NCBI RefSeq assembly: GCF_013141865.1
Contig: NZ_RCST01000001.1
Location: 3,596,001 to 3,660,000, forward strand
Origin: Methylomonas sp. ZR1
GTDB taxonomy: Bacteria; Pseudomonadota; Gammaproteobacteria; Methylococcales; Methylomonadaceae
Direction of reading: 5' to 3'
Length of the DNA stretch: 64,000 nt
Translations under genes and position numbers: made by a program
In this document: positions 47,608-56,707 of the stretch, piece by piece
Position numbering within the stretch: the first letter of the stretch is position 1
Layout: the number at the start of each line of letters is the position of its first letter
The notes under the pieces: model-generated
Databases searched by the model: none
What the model was told of the DNA's origin: nothing
The model's input: the letters and a program-made list of their open reading frames with translations, nothing else

Positions 47608-48810
47608 CTACGGCTTGTTTTCATTGAGAAATGCTTTAATCCGCTGCGCAGCCTCAACACATTCCTCAATCGGCGCGACCAAGGCAATGCGCACATGGTT
47701 AGCGCCGGGATTGATGCCGCCGCTATCGCGCGACAGATAACTGCCCGGCAGCACGGTAATGTTTTGCTCGGCGAACAATTTCCGCGCAAATTCGGTATCT
47801 GCAATCGGCGTCTTTAACCAAATATAAAAACTGGCCGGCGGCCGGCTGATGTCGCAGACGTCCTTGAGAATATCGATGAAAGCGGTGAACTTGTCGCGGT
47901 ACAACTGGCGGTTATGCTTGACGTGTTCCTCATCGTTCCAGGCGGCGATGCTGGCGTGCTGGGTCGGCACCGGCATCGGGCAGCCGTGGTAGGTGCGGTA
48001 TTTGAAATATTGTTTCAGCACCTCGGCGTCGCCGGCCACAAAGCCGGAGCGCAAGCCGGGCGCATTGGAACGTTTGGACAGACTCTGAAAAATCACGCAG
48101 CGTTTGAAATCGGTAATGCCGGCCTGATAAGCGCTTTGCAGCAAGCCTTGCGGCGGATTGGCCTCGTCGTCGTAGAGTTCTGTATAACACTCGTCGGAGG
48201 CGATGACAAAATCGTACTGGTCGGCCAAAGCCAATAATTTCAGATGATCGGCTGGTGTCAACACCGTACCGGTTGGATTGCCCGGCGAGCAAATAAACAT
48301 CAATTGGCAGCGTTGCCAAATCGCCTCCGGCACGCTGTCGAAATCCGGCAAATAACCATCGGCTTCCACGGTATTCAGATAATACGGCTCGGCGCCTGCC
48401 AGCAGAGCGGCGCCTTCGTAGATCTGATAAAAAGGATTGGGCATGATCACCACCGGCTTCTCAGCCGGATCGATCACAGCCTGCACCAAGGAAAACAAGG
48501 CCTCGCGAGTGCCGTTAACCGGCAATACCTGGGTTTCGGCATCTACTCCGCCCAACGGAATACCAAAGCGGCGACACGTCCATTCGGCAATGGTCTGGCG
48601 CAATTCCGGCAAACCTTTGGTAGTGGGGTATTGGGTCAAACCGTGCAAATGCCTTAGCAAGGCCTCCTGGATAAAGTGCGGGGTAGCGTGTTTGGGTTCG
48701 CCAATCGACAGGGCGATATGCGTTTTCTCGGCTGGCGGCGTGATGCCTTGTTTCAGCGCGGCCAGCTTTTCAAATGGGTAAGGATGTAACTGGGATAAAT
48801 GCGGATTCAT
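47608..48810 (-). CDS. dapC: Succinyldiaminopimelate transaminase
   Basis: 400 residues, class I PLP aminotransferase. SNAPGLRSGFVAGD follows the PLP lysine of SLSKRSN, and NPTGTVL and FVIASDECYTELYD are typical. The DapC assignment rests on the family pattern and on dapD and dapE nearby. The stop lies a few bases from the hairpin repeat. Its start overlaps the stop of the M48 gene by one base. Confidence 0.88.
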   Translation of the reverse strand: MNPHLSQLHPYPFEKLAALKQGITPPAEKTHIALSIGEPKHATPHFIQEALLRHLHGLTQYPTTKGLPELRQTIAEWTCRRFGIPLGGVDAETQVLPVNGTREALFSLVQAVIDPAEKPVVIMPNPFYQIYEGAALLAGAEPYYLNTVEADGYLPDFDSVPEAIWQRCQLMFICSPGNPTGTVLTPADHLKLLALADQYDFVIASDECYTELYDDEANPPQGLLQSAYQAGITDFKRCVIFQSLSKRSNAPGLRSGFVAGDAEVLKQYFKYRTYHGCPMPVPTQHASIAAWNDEEHVKHNRQLYRDKFTAFIDILKDVCDISRPPASFYIWLKTPIADTEFARKLFAEQNITVLPGSYLSRDSGGINPGANHVRIALVAPIEECVEAAQRIKAFLNENKP

Positions 48811-49595
48811 TATTTACTGCAATGCGGCTGTCTGCCATTGTTTTTGGCTTGTTGCTGCATTTGCAGCGCTTGATTCATATGCTGATTCAAATTCTCGATA
48901 CGGCTACCGTGCGATGGATGGGTGGACATAAATTCGATAGGTTGGCCGCCCTGCGCAGCCTTATCCATTTTCAACCACAAATTCACGCTCTGCCGCGGAT
49001 CAAATCCCGCTTTGGCCATTAAATCCAAACCGATGGTATCGGCTTCGGTTTCATGCACCCGGCTGAACGGCAGGATGACACCGTATTGGGCGCCAACGCC
49101 TAATAAGCCCAGCGCAGTTTGCCCCAATGCGGTTTGCGGCTGCGACACGGCTTGCACCATCGATAATCCGGTGCTGACCGCGGTTTCCTGCGACAAACGC
49201 TCATTACTGTGGCGCGCCAGGACGTGGCCTACCTCGTGACCTATGACAGCCGCCAGTTGATCTTGATTGTCGACCAGATTGATCAGACCGGTATGTACAC
49301 CAATTTTGTTGCCAGGCAATGCAAACGCATTCAGGGTTTCATCTTCAAACACCACCACTTCCCATTGCCCGCCGGTTTGTTGGGTAATGGCTTGCGCCAC
49401 ACAGCTGGCAAATTGACTGTAGCGTGGGTTTTGCGTAATAGGGTTTTTGCTTTTCATGTCGCTGAAGGATTGCAAACCCATTTGATCGACCTGATTATCG
49501 GACATGTAGATAAACTGGGAACGGCCGGTAGGGCTAGTAGCGCAAGCAGTTACCGCTAAGGAAACAGCCGTGGAAAGCAGGAATTTTTTCAACAT
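48810..49595 (-). CDS. M48-family metallopeptidase lipoprotein
   Basis: 261 residues from ATG 49595. The signal peptide ends in a lipobox VTAC (cysteine at about residue 18), so it is a membrane-anchored lipoprotein. The zinc motif HEVGH sits around residue 124, and HETEAD supplies the third ligand. It resembles the LoiP/YcaL group that degrades misfolded outer-membrane proteins. It overlaps dapC by one base. Confidence 0.88.
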   Translation of the reverse strand: MLKKFLLSTAVSLAVTACATSPTGRSQFIYMSDNQVDQMGLQSFSDMKSKNPITQNPRYSQFASCVAQAITQQTGGQWEVVVFEDETLNAFALPGNKIGVHTGLINLVDNQDQLAAVIGHEVGHVLARHSNERLSQETAVSTGLSMVQAVSQPQTALGQTALGLLGVGAQYGVILPFSRVHETEADTIGLDLMAKAGFDPRQSVNLWLKMDKAAQGGQPIEFMSTHPSHGSRIENLNQHMNQALQMQQQAKNNGRQPHCSK

Positions 49596-49775
49596 GGCGA
49601 CAACATCCGCAAGCAAAAGAAGCGGCATTTTAACGTAACTTGTGAGCCGGAGTTAAAAGCTTTTTGGCCGATCAAGCCTTGTTCCGACTCCGGACTGAAC
49701 CCAGGCTATTTACAGAACAGCTCTTGAAAATACTTGGATCAGACGCTGCCGAAGAAATAAAAATCGCCGGGATTA

Positions 49776-50627
49776 GGGGCTGTTGCCATTTTGAAACGAT
49801 AGCCTTGAAATCGAACGGCTCTGCCTCATTGATTGATTTTTCAATCAGAAGACAAGTGAGCTATGCCGCGACAAATGTTTACGGATGCATACTGGAATAA
49901 ATTCAAAGCCATCCTGTTAAGCCTGGGGATTTATGACAAGCCTTCGCTCAGGCAAACGGTAGAAGGGATTTTTTATCGCATGCGAGTCGGCTGCCCCTGG
50001 CGAGACCTGCCTGCCACGTTTGGTAAGTGGAATGCAGTCTACAAACGGTTTAATGCGTGGTCACTGCAAGAAAAACTGATGGGCATCTTTCGAGGCCTGG
50101 TTGTGGCACCGGATTTGGAATGGACCTTTATTGACGGCAGTATCGTGAAAGCGCATCAGCATAGTAGCGGTGCGGCTCATGAACAGGATGCCGCGATTGG
50201 GAAATCCGTTGCGGGTAACACCACGAAAATCCATATGGCCGTTGATGCCTGTGGGCTGCCTATTCATTTCTCAATCACCGGTGGTGAAGTCCATGACTGC
50301 AAAGAAGCGCCGGAATTAGTGGCTAAACTGCCTTTGGCTGACTACACGGTCGCTGACAAAGGCTATGACAGTGAACCTCTACGGATTCAAATTCGAGAGA
50401 AAGGGAGTGTCCCTATCATTCCTAGAAAACAAAATTCAATCGTCGGGAATGACGGAATGGATTGGTGCCTCTACCAATATCGCCACCTCGTTGAAAATGT
50501 CTTTGCGCGATTGAAACATTTCAGAGCCATCGCGACGCGATATGACAAATTGAAACGCAATTTTGAAGGCGTTGTCGCTTTGGCCTGCGCTTTTATTTGG
50601 TTACCCATGTAAAACGGCAACAGCCCC
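49776..50627 (+). mobile_element. IS5 family element, IS427-like
   Basis: 852 bp with terminal inverted repeats starting GGGGCTGTTGCC, matching at 17 of 18 positions at the two ends and flanked by TA on each side. It carries one transposase gene. It sits between the M48 gene and pncC, with its right end inside the pncC stop codon. The copy looks intact and potentially active. Confidence 0.88.
49863..50612 (+). CDS. IS5-family transposase
   Basis: 249 residues, DDE transposase. VGCPWRDLPATFG is the N-terminal family motif. The acidic residues lie in TFIDGSIVKAH, ADKGYDSE and HLVENVFARLKHFR. A single continuous reading frame covers the gene, whereas many IS427 relatives need a frameshift. Confidence 0.93.
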   Translation: MPRQMFTDAYWNKFKAILLSLGIYDKPSLRQTVEGIFYRMRVGCPWRDLPATFGKWNAVYKRFNAWSLQEKLMGIFRGLVVAPDLEWTFIDGSIVKAHQHSSGAAHEQDAAIGKSVAGNTTKIHMAVDACGLPIHFSITGGEVHDCKEAPELVAKLPLADYTVADKGYDSEPLRIQIREKGSVPIIPRKQNSIVGNDGMDWCLYQYRHLVENVFARLKHFRAIATRYDKLKRNFEGVVALACAFIWLPM

Positions 50628-51118
50628 TAGGCGTTTTCCAGCATGTGTAAAAGTTGCTGCAAGCAAAACAGCGTTGCCTGCTGGCGTATCGACTGCCGGT
50701 CGCCGCTGAATTGTTTCTGCAAACAAGCGCCGTTAGCGCCGCGCATTTGCCAGGCGATAAATACGGTTCCGACCGGCTTTACCGGCGTGCCGCCATCCGG
50801 TCCGGCAATACCGGTGACGGCCAAAGCCAGATCGGCCAGGCTATTGGTCAAAGTGCCCGCCACCATTTCCAAAGCAGTCTCTTCGCTAACCGCCCCCACT
50901 CTCGCCAAAGTCTCCGGTTTGACACCCAGCATATCGATTTTGGCATCGTTGCTGTAGGTGACGAAACCCCGGTCAAACCATCCGGAACTGCCCGGCACAT
51001 CAGTAATTGCCTTGGCAATGCCGCCGCCGGTGCAGGATTCCGCCAAAGCCAGACGTAGACTCAGAGTGTTTAGTCGATTGCCGAGCGCTTCGGCGAGTAA
51101 ATAGCTTGGATCGTGCAT
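50627..51118 (-). CDS. pncC: Nicotinamide-nucleotide amidase (CinA C-terminal family)
   Basis: 163 residues. AESCTGGGIAKAITDVPGSSGWF and GIAGPDGGTPVKPVGTV are the family motifs. It deamidates NMN to nicotinate mononucleotide in pyridine-nucleotide recycling. Its stop codon straddles the junction with the IS427-like element. Confidence 0.92.
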   Translation of the reverse strand: MHDPSYLLAEALGNRLNTLSLRLALAESCTGGGIAKAITDVPGSSGWFDRGFVTYSNDAKIDMLGVKPETLARVGAVSEETALEMVAGTLTNSLADLALAVTGIAGPDGGTPVKPVGTVFIAWQMRGANGACLQKQFSGDRQSIRQQATLFCLQQLLHMLENA

Positions 51119-51203
51119 AGCAGTCCGGTTAGCTGATACGGCATCAAGCCGAGAAGGGATTTTGTTGCAGCGAAAAGGTCATCGCTGCAACAGACGGGCC
51201 AAT

Positions 51204-51782
51204 TTACTTAGGTAATTTGGCGATTTCCGAGACTTTTTCGAAATCGGCGCCGACGCTGATGATAAAGCTGGTCACTTGCTCGATACTCATATCCGATTTA
51301 ACCACTTTCGATTCGTGCACAATCACCGCAAACCCTGAAGTAGGATTGGGCGATGTCGGCACAAACAACACATAACGGTCGTCGGTCTTGTTGGTTACGT
51401 AGGCAGGCACCCAAATGCCCTCCTTTGGATATTCGATGTACACCACTTCGCGCGGCTCTTGCAATTGATGGCCGGCAATCATGTTCACCAGTTTCTTGGT
51501 CACCCGGTAAATCGTACTTAACAGCGGGATGCGCTCGATCAGGTGTTCGAACATCGCGATGATGGAAAACCGGCCCAGACTAACCCGACTCCCCACATAG
51601 GTAATGGTCGCGAAACTGGCGGCAAACAACAAAAATGTCACCAGATAATTATCGGAATAACCGTAAACGAATTGAAACAAATCGGTAAGTCGGTCTTTCA
51701 CGAACAACACGATTTGTACAATCACCATAACCGGTATAAACGCCAGAATGCCGATCAGGGTGTGGTTAAGGATTTTCTTCAT
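51204..51782 (-). CDS. DUF502-family membrane protein
   Basis: 192 residues from ATG 51782. Two transmembrane helices near the N-terminus (about 8-28 and 45-65) are followed by IPLLSTIYRVTKKL and VLFVPTSPNPTSGF, the conserved core of DUF502. Longer frames to 51929 lack homology. Function unknown. Confidence 0.85.
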   Translation of the reverse strand: MKKILNHTLIGILAFIPVMVIVQIVLFVKDRLTDLFQFVYGYSDNYLVTFLLFAASFATITYVGSRVSLGRFSIIAMFEHLIERIPLLSTIYRVTKKLVNMIAGHQLQEPREVVYIEYPKEGIWVPAYVTNKTDDRYVLFVPTSPNPTSGFAVIVHESKVVKSDMSIEQVTSFIISVGADFEKVSEIAKLPK

Positions 51783-51894
51783 GATGCGCCTACCTTTATT
51801 AATTATAGTTGTTAGGAAACTAGGTTTTAGCAGAGTTACGCCGGTTAAGGAAGTCTCGATGCATGCATTACCTGCGAAACACCCCGAGCCGCAC

Positions 51895-52986
51895 TCAAGG
51901 TAACATTTTATAAAGGCCGCGCGTGGCAATCGCCATCAGCGGCAGCATTACTCCCGTCAGGCACAGCAGCGCGCTCAAGGTCGTCAGACTGGCGCTGGCA
52001 TCCCAAATAGTCAAAGAACTATTTAAAGAGATATTGGACGGCGCCAAGAACGGAAACAAGGACACTCCCATGGTTAAAATCACCATCACCACCATCACGG
52101 CACTCGCCAGCAACGCCCAATGCGCTCTATCCAGACGGGACAACACCAACGCGGCTATCCCGCAGACAAAGGCCAAAGCAGGCAAGGCCCATAGAGCCGG
52201 TTCGTGCTCGTAATTGTCCAGCCACAAACCGTCGCCGCGTTTCACAAATTTGGTCAATGGGTTGGAAACCCCATTCGGCATAATCTCGGTGCTGACGTGA
52301 TAACCCTCCAGATGAGTAATCCAACCGCCGGCCAACGCAAACAACACCAAAAATGCCAGACCACTGGACATGGCCAGCGCCTTACTGCGCTGGTATAGCT
52401 CGTCTTGGCTATGCGTTTGCAGATAAATCGCGCCATGCACTGCCAATAAGGCTACGCAGGTAGCGCCGACCAAGGACGCAAACGGACTGAACAGCCCGGA
52501 AAAACTGCCCAGAAAAGCAATGTGCATATCACTGGCTAAATGAAACGGCACGCCTTTCAACAGATTGCCGGCCATCACCCCCAACAGCGCCGCCGGCAAC
52601 AAGCCACAAATAAACAAGGCCTTATCCCATTTTTTCAGACTATCCTCGCGCGTCACGCTAGCTCTGAAATACCAGCCCAAAGGCCGCACGAATAGCGATA
52701 ACACCATCAACAATAGCAAAGGTTGAAAGCTGGCAAACGTCGCCGCATACACTGTCGGCCAACCGACAAACAATACACCGATAGTTACCAATAGCCAGAC
52801 CTGATTCCCGGCGCTGGTTGGCGCCAACCTGGCGACCAGCTCGGCGCGCTGCACCTCGGAGGCATGCAAAAAGGGCAACAACAGGCTGACGCCGATCTCG
52901 ATACCGCTGCTCAGCACAAAACCGATCACGAACAAGCCCAACACGCCCCAACAGATCAAGCGCAGCATTTCATAATCAAGCAACAT
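51895..52986 (-). CDS. cydB: Cytochrome bd-like subunit II, altered acidic residues
   Basis: 363 residues, about eight transmembrane helices. The N-terminus and AGNQVW follow CydB, as do AIYLQTHSQDELYQRS and PFLAPSNISLNSSLTIWDA. Against E. coli CydB from memory, Asp29 is Glu (SSGIEIG) and Asp58 is Ala (TSAGNQVW). Asp58 is one of the acidic residues placed in proton uptake. The start overlaps the cydA-like stop by 11 bp. The two encode a pair that deviates together from the standard oxidase. No cydX-like gene follows. Confidence 0.8.
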   Translation of the reverse strand: MLLDYEMLRLICWGVLGLFVIGFVLSSGIEIGVSLLLPFLHASEVQRAELVARLAPTSAGNQVWLLVTIGVLFVGWPTVYAATFASFQPLLLLMVLSLFVRPLGWYFRASVTREDSLKKWDKALFICGLLPAALLGVMAGNLLKGVPFHLASDMHIAFLGSFSGLFSPFASLVGATCVALLAVHGAIYLQTHSQDELYQRSKALAMSSGLAFLVLFALAGGWITHLEGYHVSTEIMPNGVSNPLTKFVKRGDGLWLDNYEHEPALWALPALAFVCGIAALVLSRLDRAHWALLASAVMVVMVILTMGVSLFPFLAPSNISLNSSLTIWDASASLTTLSALLCLTGVMLPLMAIATRGLYKMLP

Positions 52987-54382
52987 AACTCGGCTCCTGG
53001 TTAATCGGCAACGCGGTGGCGCAGCCCTGCCCGATAAACTTTAAAGTTAACATGACGGCCAACGCCAGCAGGCCGGCATAGGTCAAACCGTAAGCCGCCA
53101 GACTGACCGCCAGATCGGCGACAGCCAATGTGGATACCCCTTGCCAGATGGGCAGCATATCGGCCACCAGCCAAGGCTGCCGGCCGAACTCCGAGATAAA
53201 CCAGCCGCTGGCACTTGCCAACCACGGCAACGGTAAAGCGTAAACACTGGCCTTGAATAACCAGGCATGCTGCCACCCGACGATATTGACCGCGTTTGCC
53301 GCTACAAACAGCAGCGCCAGTAAAGCGCCGGCCGCAATCATCAGTCTATATCCCCAATACAAACGCCCGCTAGCCGGCACGCTGGCGCTGACGGCTTGTT
53401 CTATCTGCGCTGGACTGGCATCGGTCACGCTCTCCCGCCAACGCTTCAGCAATAAGCCATAACCCAAATCAACTTTGGCGGCGGCAAATGCCGCCAACAG
53501 TTCCGGCTCTTTTTTGTCGTCGCGCAATTCTTGCAACAGCGCGTAAGCTTTTATGCCATTGCCTATGCGCTGACGATTTTGTGCCAAAATCGCAGCATTG
53601 GGCAGACCGTTAATGGCCGCCAATTTGTTATGCTGCATCGCGCCGGCGCCATAAACACTGGCATCGCCTATCGCCATCGTAGCGATCACACTCGCCAAAC
53701 CCAAAGCGGCCGCCATCCGGTAAGAACGTTGCGCCAATTCGGTTTCGCGCTGCTTCAGTAAATAGTAAGCGCTGATAGCCAACACAAAACCAGCCGCCAC
53801 CACATAACCGGCCAGCAAACTATGCACAAATTTCGCCCAAGCCAGCGGATTGCTCAGCACCAACGACACATCGAGCAACTCCAGGCGCAGCGTTTGGGTG
53901 TTCAATTCCGCACCCACGGGATTTTGCATCCAGCCGCTGGCGATCAGAAAACCGAAAAAACTCAAGTGACAGCCAATCGCGATTAGCCAAGTTACCGCCA
54001 AATGTGTGCCTTTACCCAGGCGCTGCCAGCCAAATAAAAACCAGCCCAGGCCGTTGGCAGCTATAAACAAACCGGCAAACCCCAACAATAAAGGCAAGGC
54101 AAACACATCGCCGACATAATGCGCAAAATACGACCAATGAGAGCCGAATTGACTCGCCATCACCAGAGAAGAAGCCATATTCAAGCCAAAACCAATCGCG
54201 AACAACTTTCCCCAGAACTGCGTGATACGTTGATAAACGCTCTGCCCGCTGAATACAAACCAGGAATCCATAGCCGCCAACAAGAGCGATAAACCCAGCG
54301 TCAAAGGTACGAATAGAAAATATTGCACCGCATGTAGCGCAAACTGCGCCCGCGATAACTCAACAACCGTTTCGGAAATCAT
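52976..54382 (-). CDS. cydA: Cytochrome bd-like subunit I lacking high-spin haem ligands
   Basis: 468 residues from ATG 54382, preceded by GAGGAG. The fold and most landmarks of CydA are kept: FLFVPLTLG, WGKLF, GWMQNP, KFVHSLLAGY (haem b558 His187), MIAAG (b558 Met348), GRQPW and the late Q-loop segment DLGYGLLLKRW. Compared with E. coli CydA recalled from memory, His19 is Tyr21 (a His sits four residues earlier), Glu99 and Glu107 are missing (LPLLLGFAGLFIAAN), and Glu257 is Asn. About 50 residues of the N-terminal Q-loop are deleted. A normal haem d site is therefore doubtful. Confidence 0.8.
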   Translation of the reverse strand: MISETVVELSRAQFALHAVQYFLFVPLTLGLSLLLAAMDSWFVFSGQSVYQRITQFWGKLFAIGFGLNMASSLVMASQFGSHWSYFAHYVGDVFALPLLLGFAGLFIAANGLGWFLFGWQRLGKGTHLAVTWLIAIGCHLSFFGFLIASGWMQNPVGAELNTQTLRLELLDVSLVLSNPLAWAKFVHSLLAGYVVAAGFVLAISAYYLLKQRETELAQRSYRMAAALGLASVIATMAIGDASVYGAGAMQHNKLAAINGLPNAAILAQNRQRIGNGIKAYALLQELRDDKKEPELLAAFAAAKVDLGYGLLLKRWRESVTDASPAQIEQAVSASVPASGRLYWGYRLMIAAGALLALLFVAANAVNIVGWQHAWLFKASVYALPLPWLASASGWFISEFGRQPWLVADMLPIWQGVSTLAVADLAVSLAAYGLTYAGLLALAVMLTLKFIGQGCATALPINQEPSYVA

Positions 54383-54547
54383 CCCCACTCCTCGGTCAAG
54401 CTCAAAAATGCGGGCAATTATAGAGTTATCCGCTTGTTTGTCTGCGATTTTTCTCGACCGATTCGCATTAAAACCCGCGTGAAAAACTGGAGAATACAGA
54501 CGACTGATATACACTTTTCAACTTACAAGTACACATTCCAAAACCTC

Positions 54548-56689
54548 ATGGGCTTTACTCCGCGCCACATCGTTGGACTGAAAATAGTCGCTATAGCCCT
54601 GCTCTACGCCATGCTGGCCAAACTGGTATTGGCTTTTTTTTCCGACAACGGCAATGTCACGCTGGTTTGGTTTCCAGCCGGCCTGGGGATGGCCACTTTT
54701 CTGTTGGGCGGCAAGCGCTATTGGCCGGGCGTATTCATCGGCGCGTTTCTGGCCGGCATGCTGGTCGGCGACTCCTGGTTAATCTCCGCCTGCATCGCTA
54801 CCGGCAATATCCTGGAATCCTGGCTTGGCGCCTGGCTACTGCTTGGCAACCCAGGCTTTTCGCTATCGCTACGGCACCCGCGGGATTTTGCCTGGCTGAC
54901 TTTGACAGGCATCATCGCCGCCTGTTTCAGCGCACTGATCGGCCCCATGACCTTGTTTTTAAGCAAGTATCTGCCTGCCGAAGCCCTGCTGCCCAGTATG
55001 CGGCACTGGTGGATGGCCGACGTATTGGGAATCGCCTTGGTCACGCCTTTAATTCTGATCTGGCGACACTGGCCGAAAGACTGGTTCGCCCCCAAACGCT
55101 TACTGGAAACGCTGGCCTTCATAGCAACGAGTTTTTTGAGCGGCCAGGCGGTGTTTTTAAGCTGGTTTCCCAACCTGCTGAACGCTTACGGCGAAACCTA
55201 TTGGGCCTTCCTGTTTGTGGTTTGGGCGGCTGTCAGATTCGGCCGTCACGGCGTGCTGCTTTTGGTGACCATGACCGCCATTCAATCCCTGTGGGGATTG
55301 CAACATCAGTTGGGCGCATTCGCCACCATACACCTGCAAAGCGGCCTGCTAAACATCTGGTTTTACCTGTTCATCCTGGCTAGCGTGGGCATACCGTTGG
55401 CCCTGACTTTATTCCATCAACAACAAATCAACCAGGCCTTACAACAAAGTGAGGCCCGCTTGAGTTTTGCATTGGAAACCATCGATACCGGCGCCTGGGA
55501 TCTGGATTTGCAAGATTATTCGGTGCAACGCACGGCCATACACGATCAAATTTTCGGCTACAGCCAACTGCTGCCGCATTGGACCTATCATACATTTCTC
55601 GGCCATGTCACACCGGAACATCGAGATATGGTCAATGCCGGTTTCCAAACTGCCTGCACCCAACACAGCAATTGGAATTTCGAATGCCGCATCCGCCGCA
55701 TCGACGGCGCAATCCGCTGGATTCGCGGCTCCGGTTGCCACCAAATCGGCAATAGCCCGCGCATGACCGGTATTCTGCAAGACATCACGGCACACAAATT
55801 GGCTGAAGAAGATCGGCAACTAGGGATGTTGTTTTACCAAAATTGCAGCGAAGCGATGATGATCACCGAAGCGGATGCCACCATCGTCTCGATTAACCCG
55901 GCATTCAGTCGCATTACCGGTTACTCCGCCGAAGAAATAATCGGCAAGAACGCCCGGATTCTGGGCTCCGGCCGGCATGACGATAGTTTTTTTCAATCCA
56001 TGTGGCAAATCATCAATAGCAAAGGAAAATGGCAGGGCGAAATCTGGAATCGACGTAAAAACGGCGAACTTTATGTCGAGCAGCTCAACATCAACACCAT
56101 TTTCGACCGCAACGGACTACCGCTAAAGCGTATTGGCCTGTTTTTCGACATCACCCAACGTAAGCTTGGTGAAGAACAACTGTGGAAACAGGTTAATTTA
56201 GATCCGCTCACGGGTGTTGGCAATCGCCGCCTGTTTTACGACAGACTGGAGCAAGACATTAAAAAAGCGCAGCGCGGCGGCTGGTTTTTGGCGTTGCTGG
56301 TGGTGGACATCGAGCACTTCAAAGACATTAACGAGCGCTTTGGTTATGCGCAAGGCGACAGCATTTTGCAGGAAGCCGCGCAGCGCGTGCTGGCGAATGT
56401 GCGGGAAACCGATTTGGTGGCGCGAATGGATGGTGCTGAATTTGCGGTCATCCTTACCGAGCTGGAAAAAACCGACAGCACTGAGCGCGTCGCGCAATTA
56501 ATTATCGAAAAACTCGCCGAACCGTTTACGCTGGAACACGATACAGCCCAACTCAATTGCCGTATCGGTATCGCCATCTGCCCTGACCATGCCGACAATA
56601 CCGAAGCGCTGAAACAAGCCGCTATGAATGCCGCCAAAAAAGCCGCCTCACAAACTTACCGATTCGCCAATCCGCCGACCGCGTTTTAA
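54548..56689 (+). CDS. MASE1-PAS-PAS protein with degenerate GGDEF domain
   Basis: 713 residues from ATG 54548; upstream in-frame codons from 54434 are less likely. A MASE1 membrane sensor (about 1-290, eight hydrophobic segments, LVWFPAGLG) precedes two PAS domains (about 305-425 and 430-550) and a C-terminal GGDEF fold. The active-site loop reads MDGAEF, with Asp and Ala at positions usually Gly and Asp/Glu, so cyclase activity is doubtful. It may be a regulator or c-di-GMP/GTP sensor. It is divergent from the cydA-like gene. Confidence 0.82.
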   Translation: MGFTPRHIVGLKIVAIALLYAMLAKLVLAFFSDNGNVTLVWFPAGLGMATFLLGGKRYWPGVFIGAFLAGMLVGDSWLISACIATGNILESWLGAWLLLGNPGFSLSLRHPRDFAWLTLTGIIAACFSALIGPMTLFLSKYLPAEALLPSMRHWWMADVLGIALVTPLILIWRHWPKDWFAPKRLLETLAFIATSFLSGQAVFLSWFPNLLNAYGETYWAFLFVVWAAVRFGRHGVLLLVTMTAIQSLWGLQHQLGAFATIHLQSGLLNIWFYLFILASVGIPLALTLFHQQQINQALQQSEARLSFALETIDTGAWDLDLQDYSVQRTAIHDQIFGYSQLLPHWTYHTFLGHVTPEHRDMVNAGFQTACTQHSNWNFECRIRRIDGAIRWIRGSGCHQIGNSPRMTGILQDITAHKLAEEDRQLGMLFYQNCSEAMMITEADATIVSINPAFSRITGYSAEEIIGKNARILGSGRHDDSFFQSMWQIINSKGKWQGEIWNRRKNGELYVEQLNINTIFDRNGLPLKRIGLFFDITQRKLGEEQLWKQVNLDPLTGVGNRRLFYDRLEQDIKKAQRGGWFLALLVVDIEHFKDINERFGYAQGDSILQEAAQRVLANVRETDLVARMDGAEFAVILTELEKTDSTERVAQLIIEKLAEPFTLEHDTAQLNCRIGIAICPDHADNTEALKQAAMNAAKKAASQTYRFANPPTAF

Positions 56690-56707
56690 CCGCGATTCAG
56701 CCAAGCC

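Noticed and set aside
51783..51894. Possible cydX gene after cydB
   Set aside because: The only ATG in the gap runs into a stop after seven codons.
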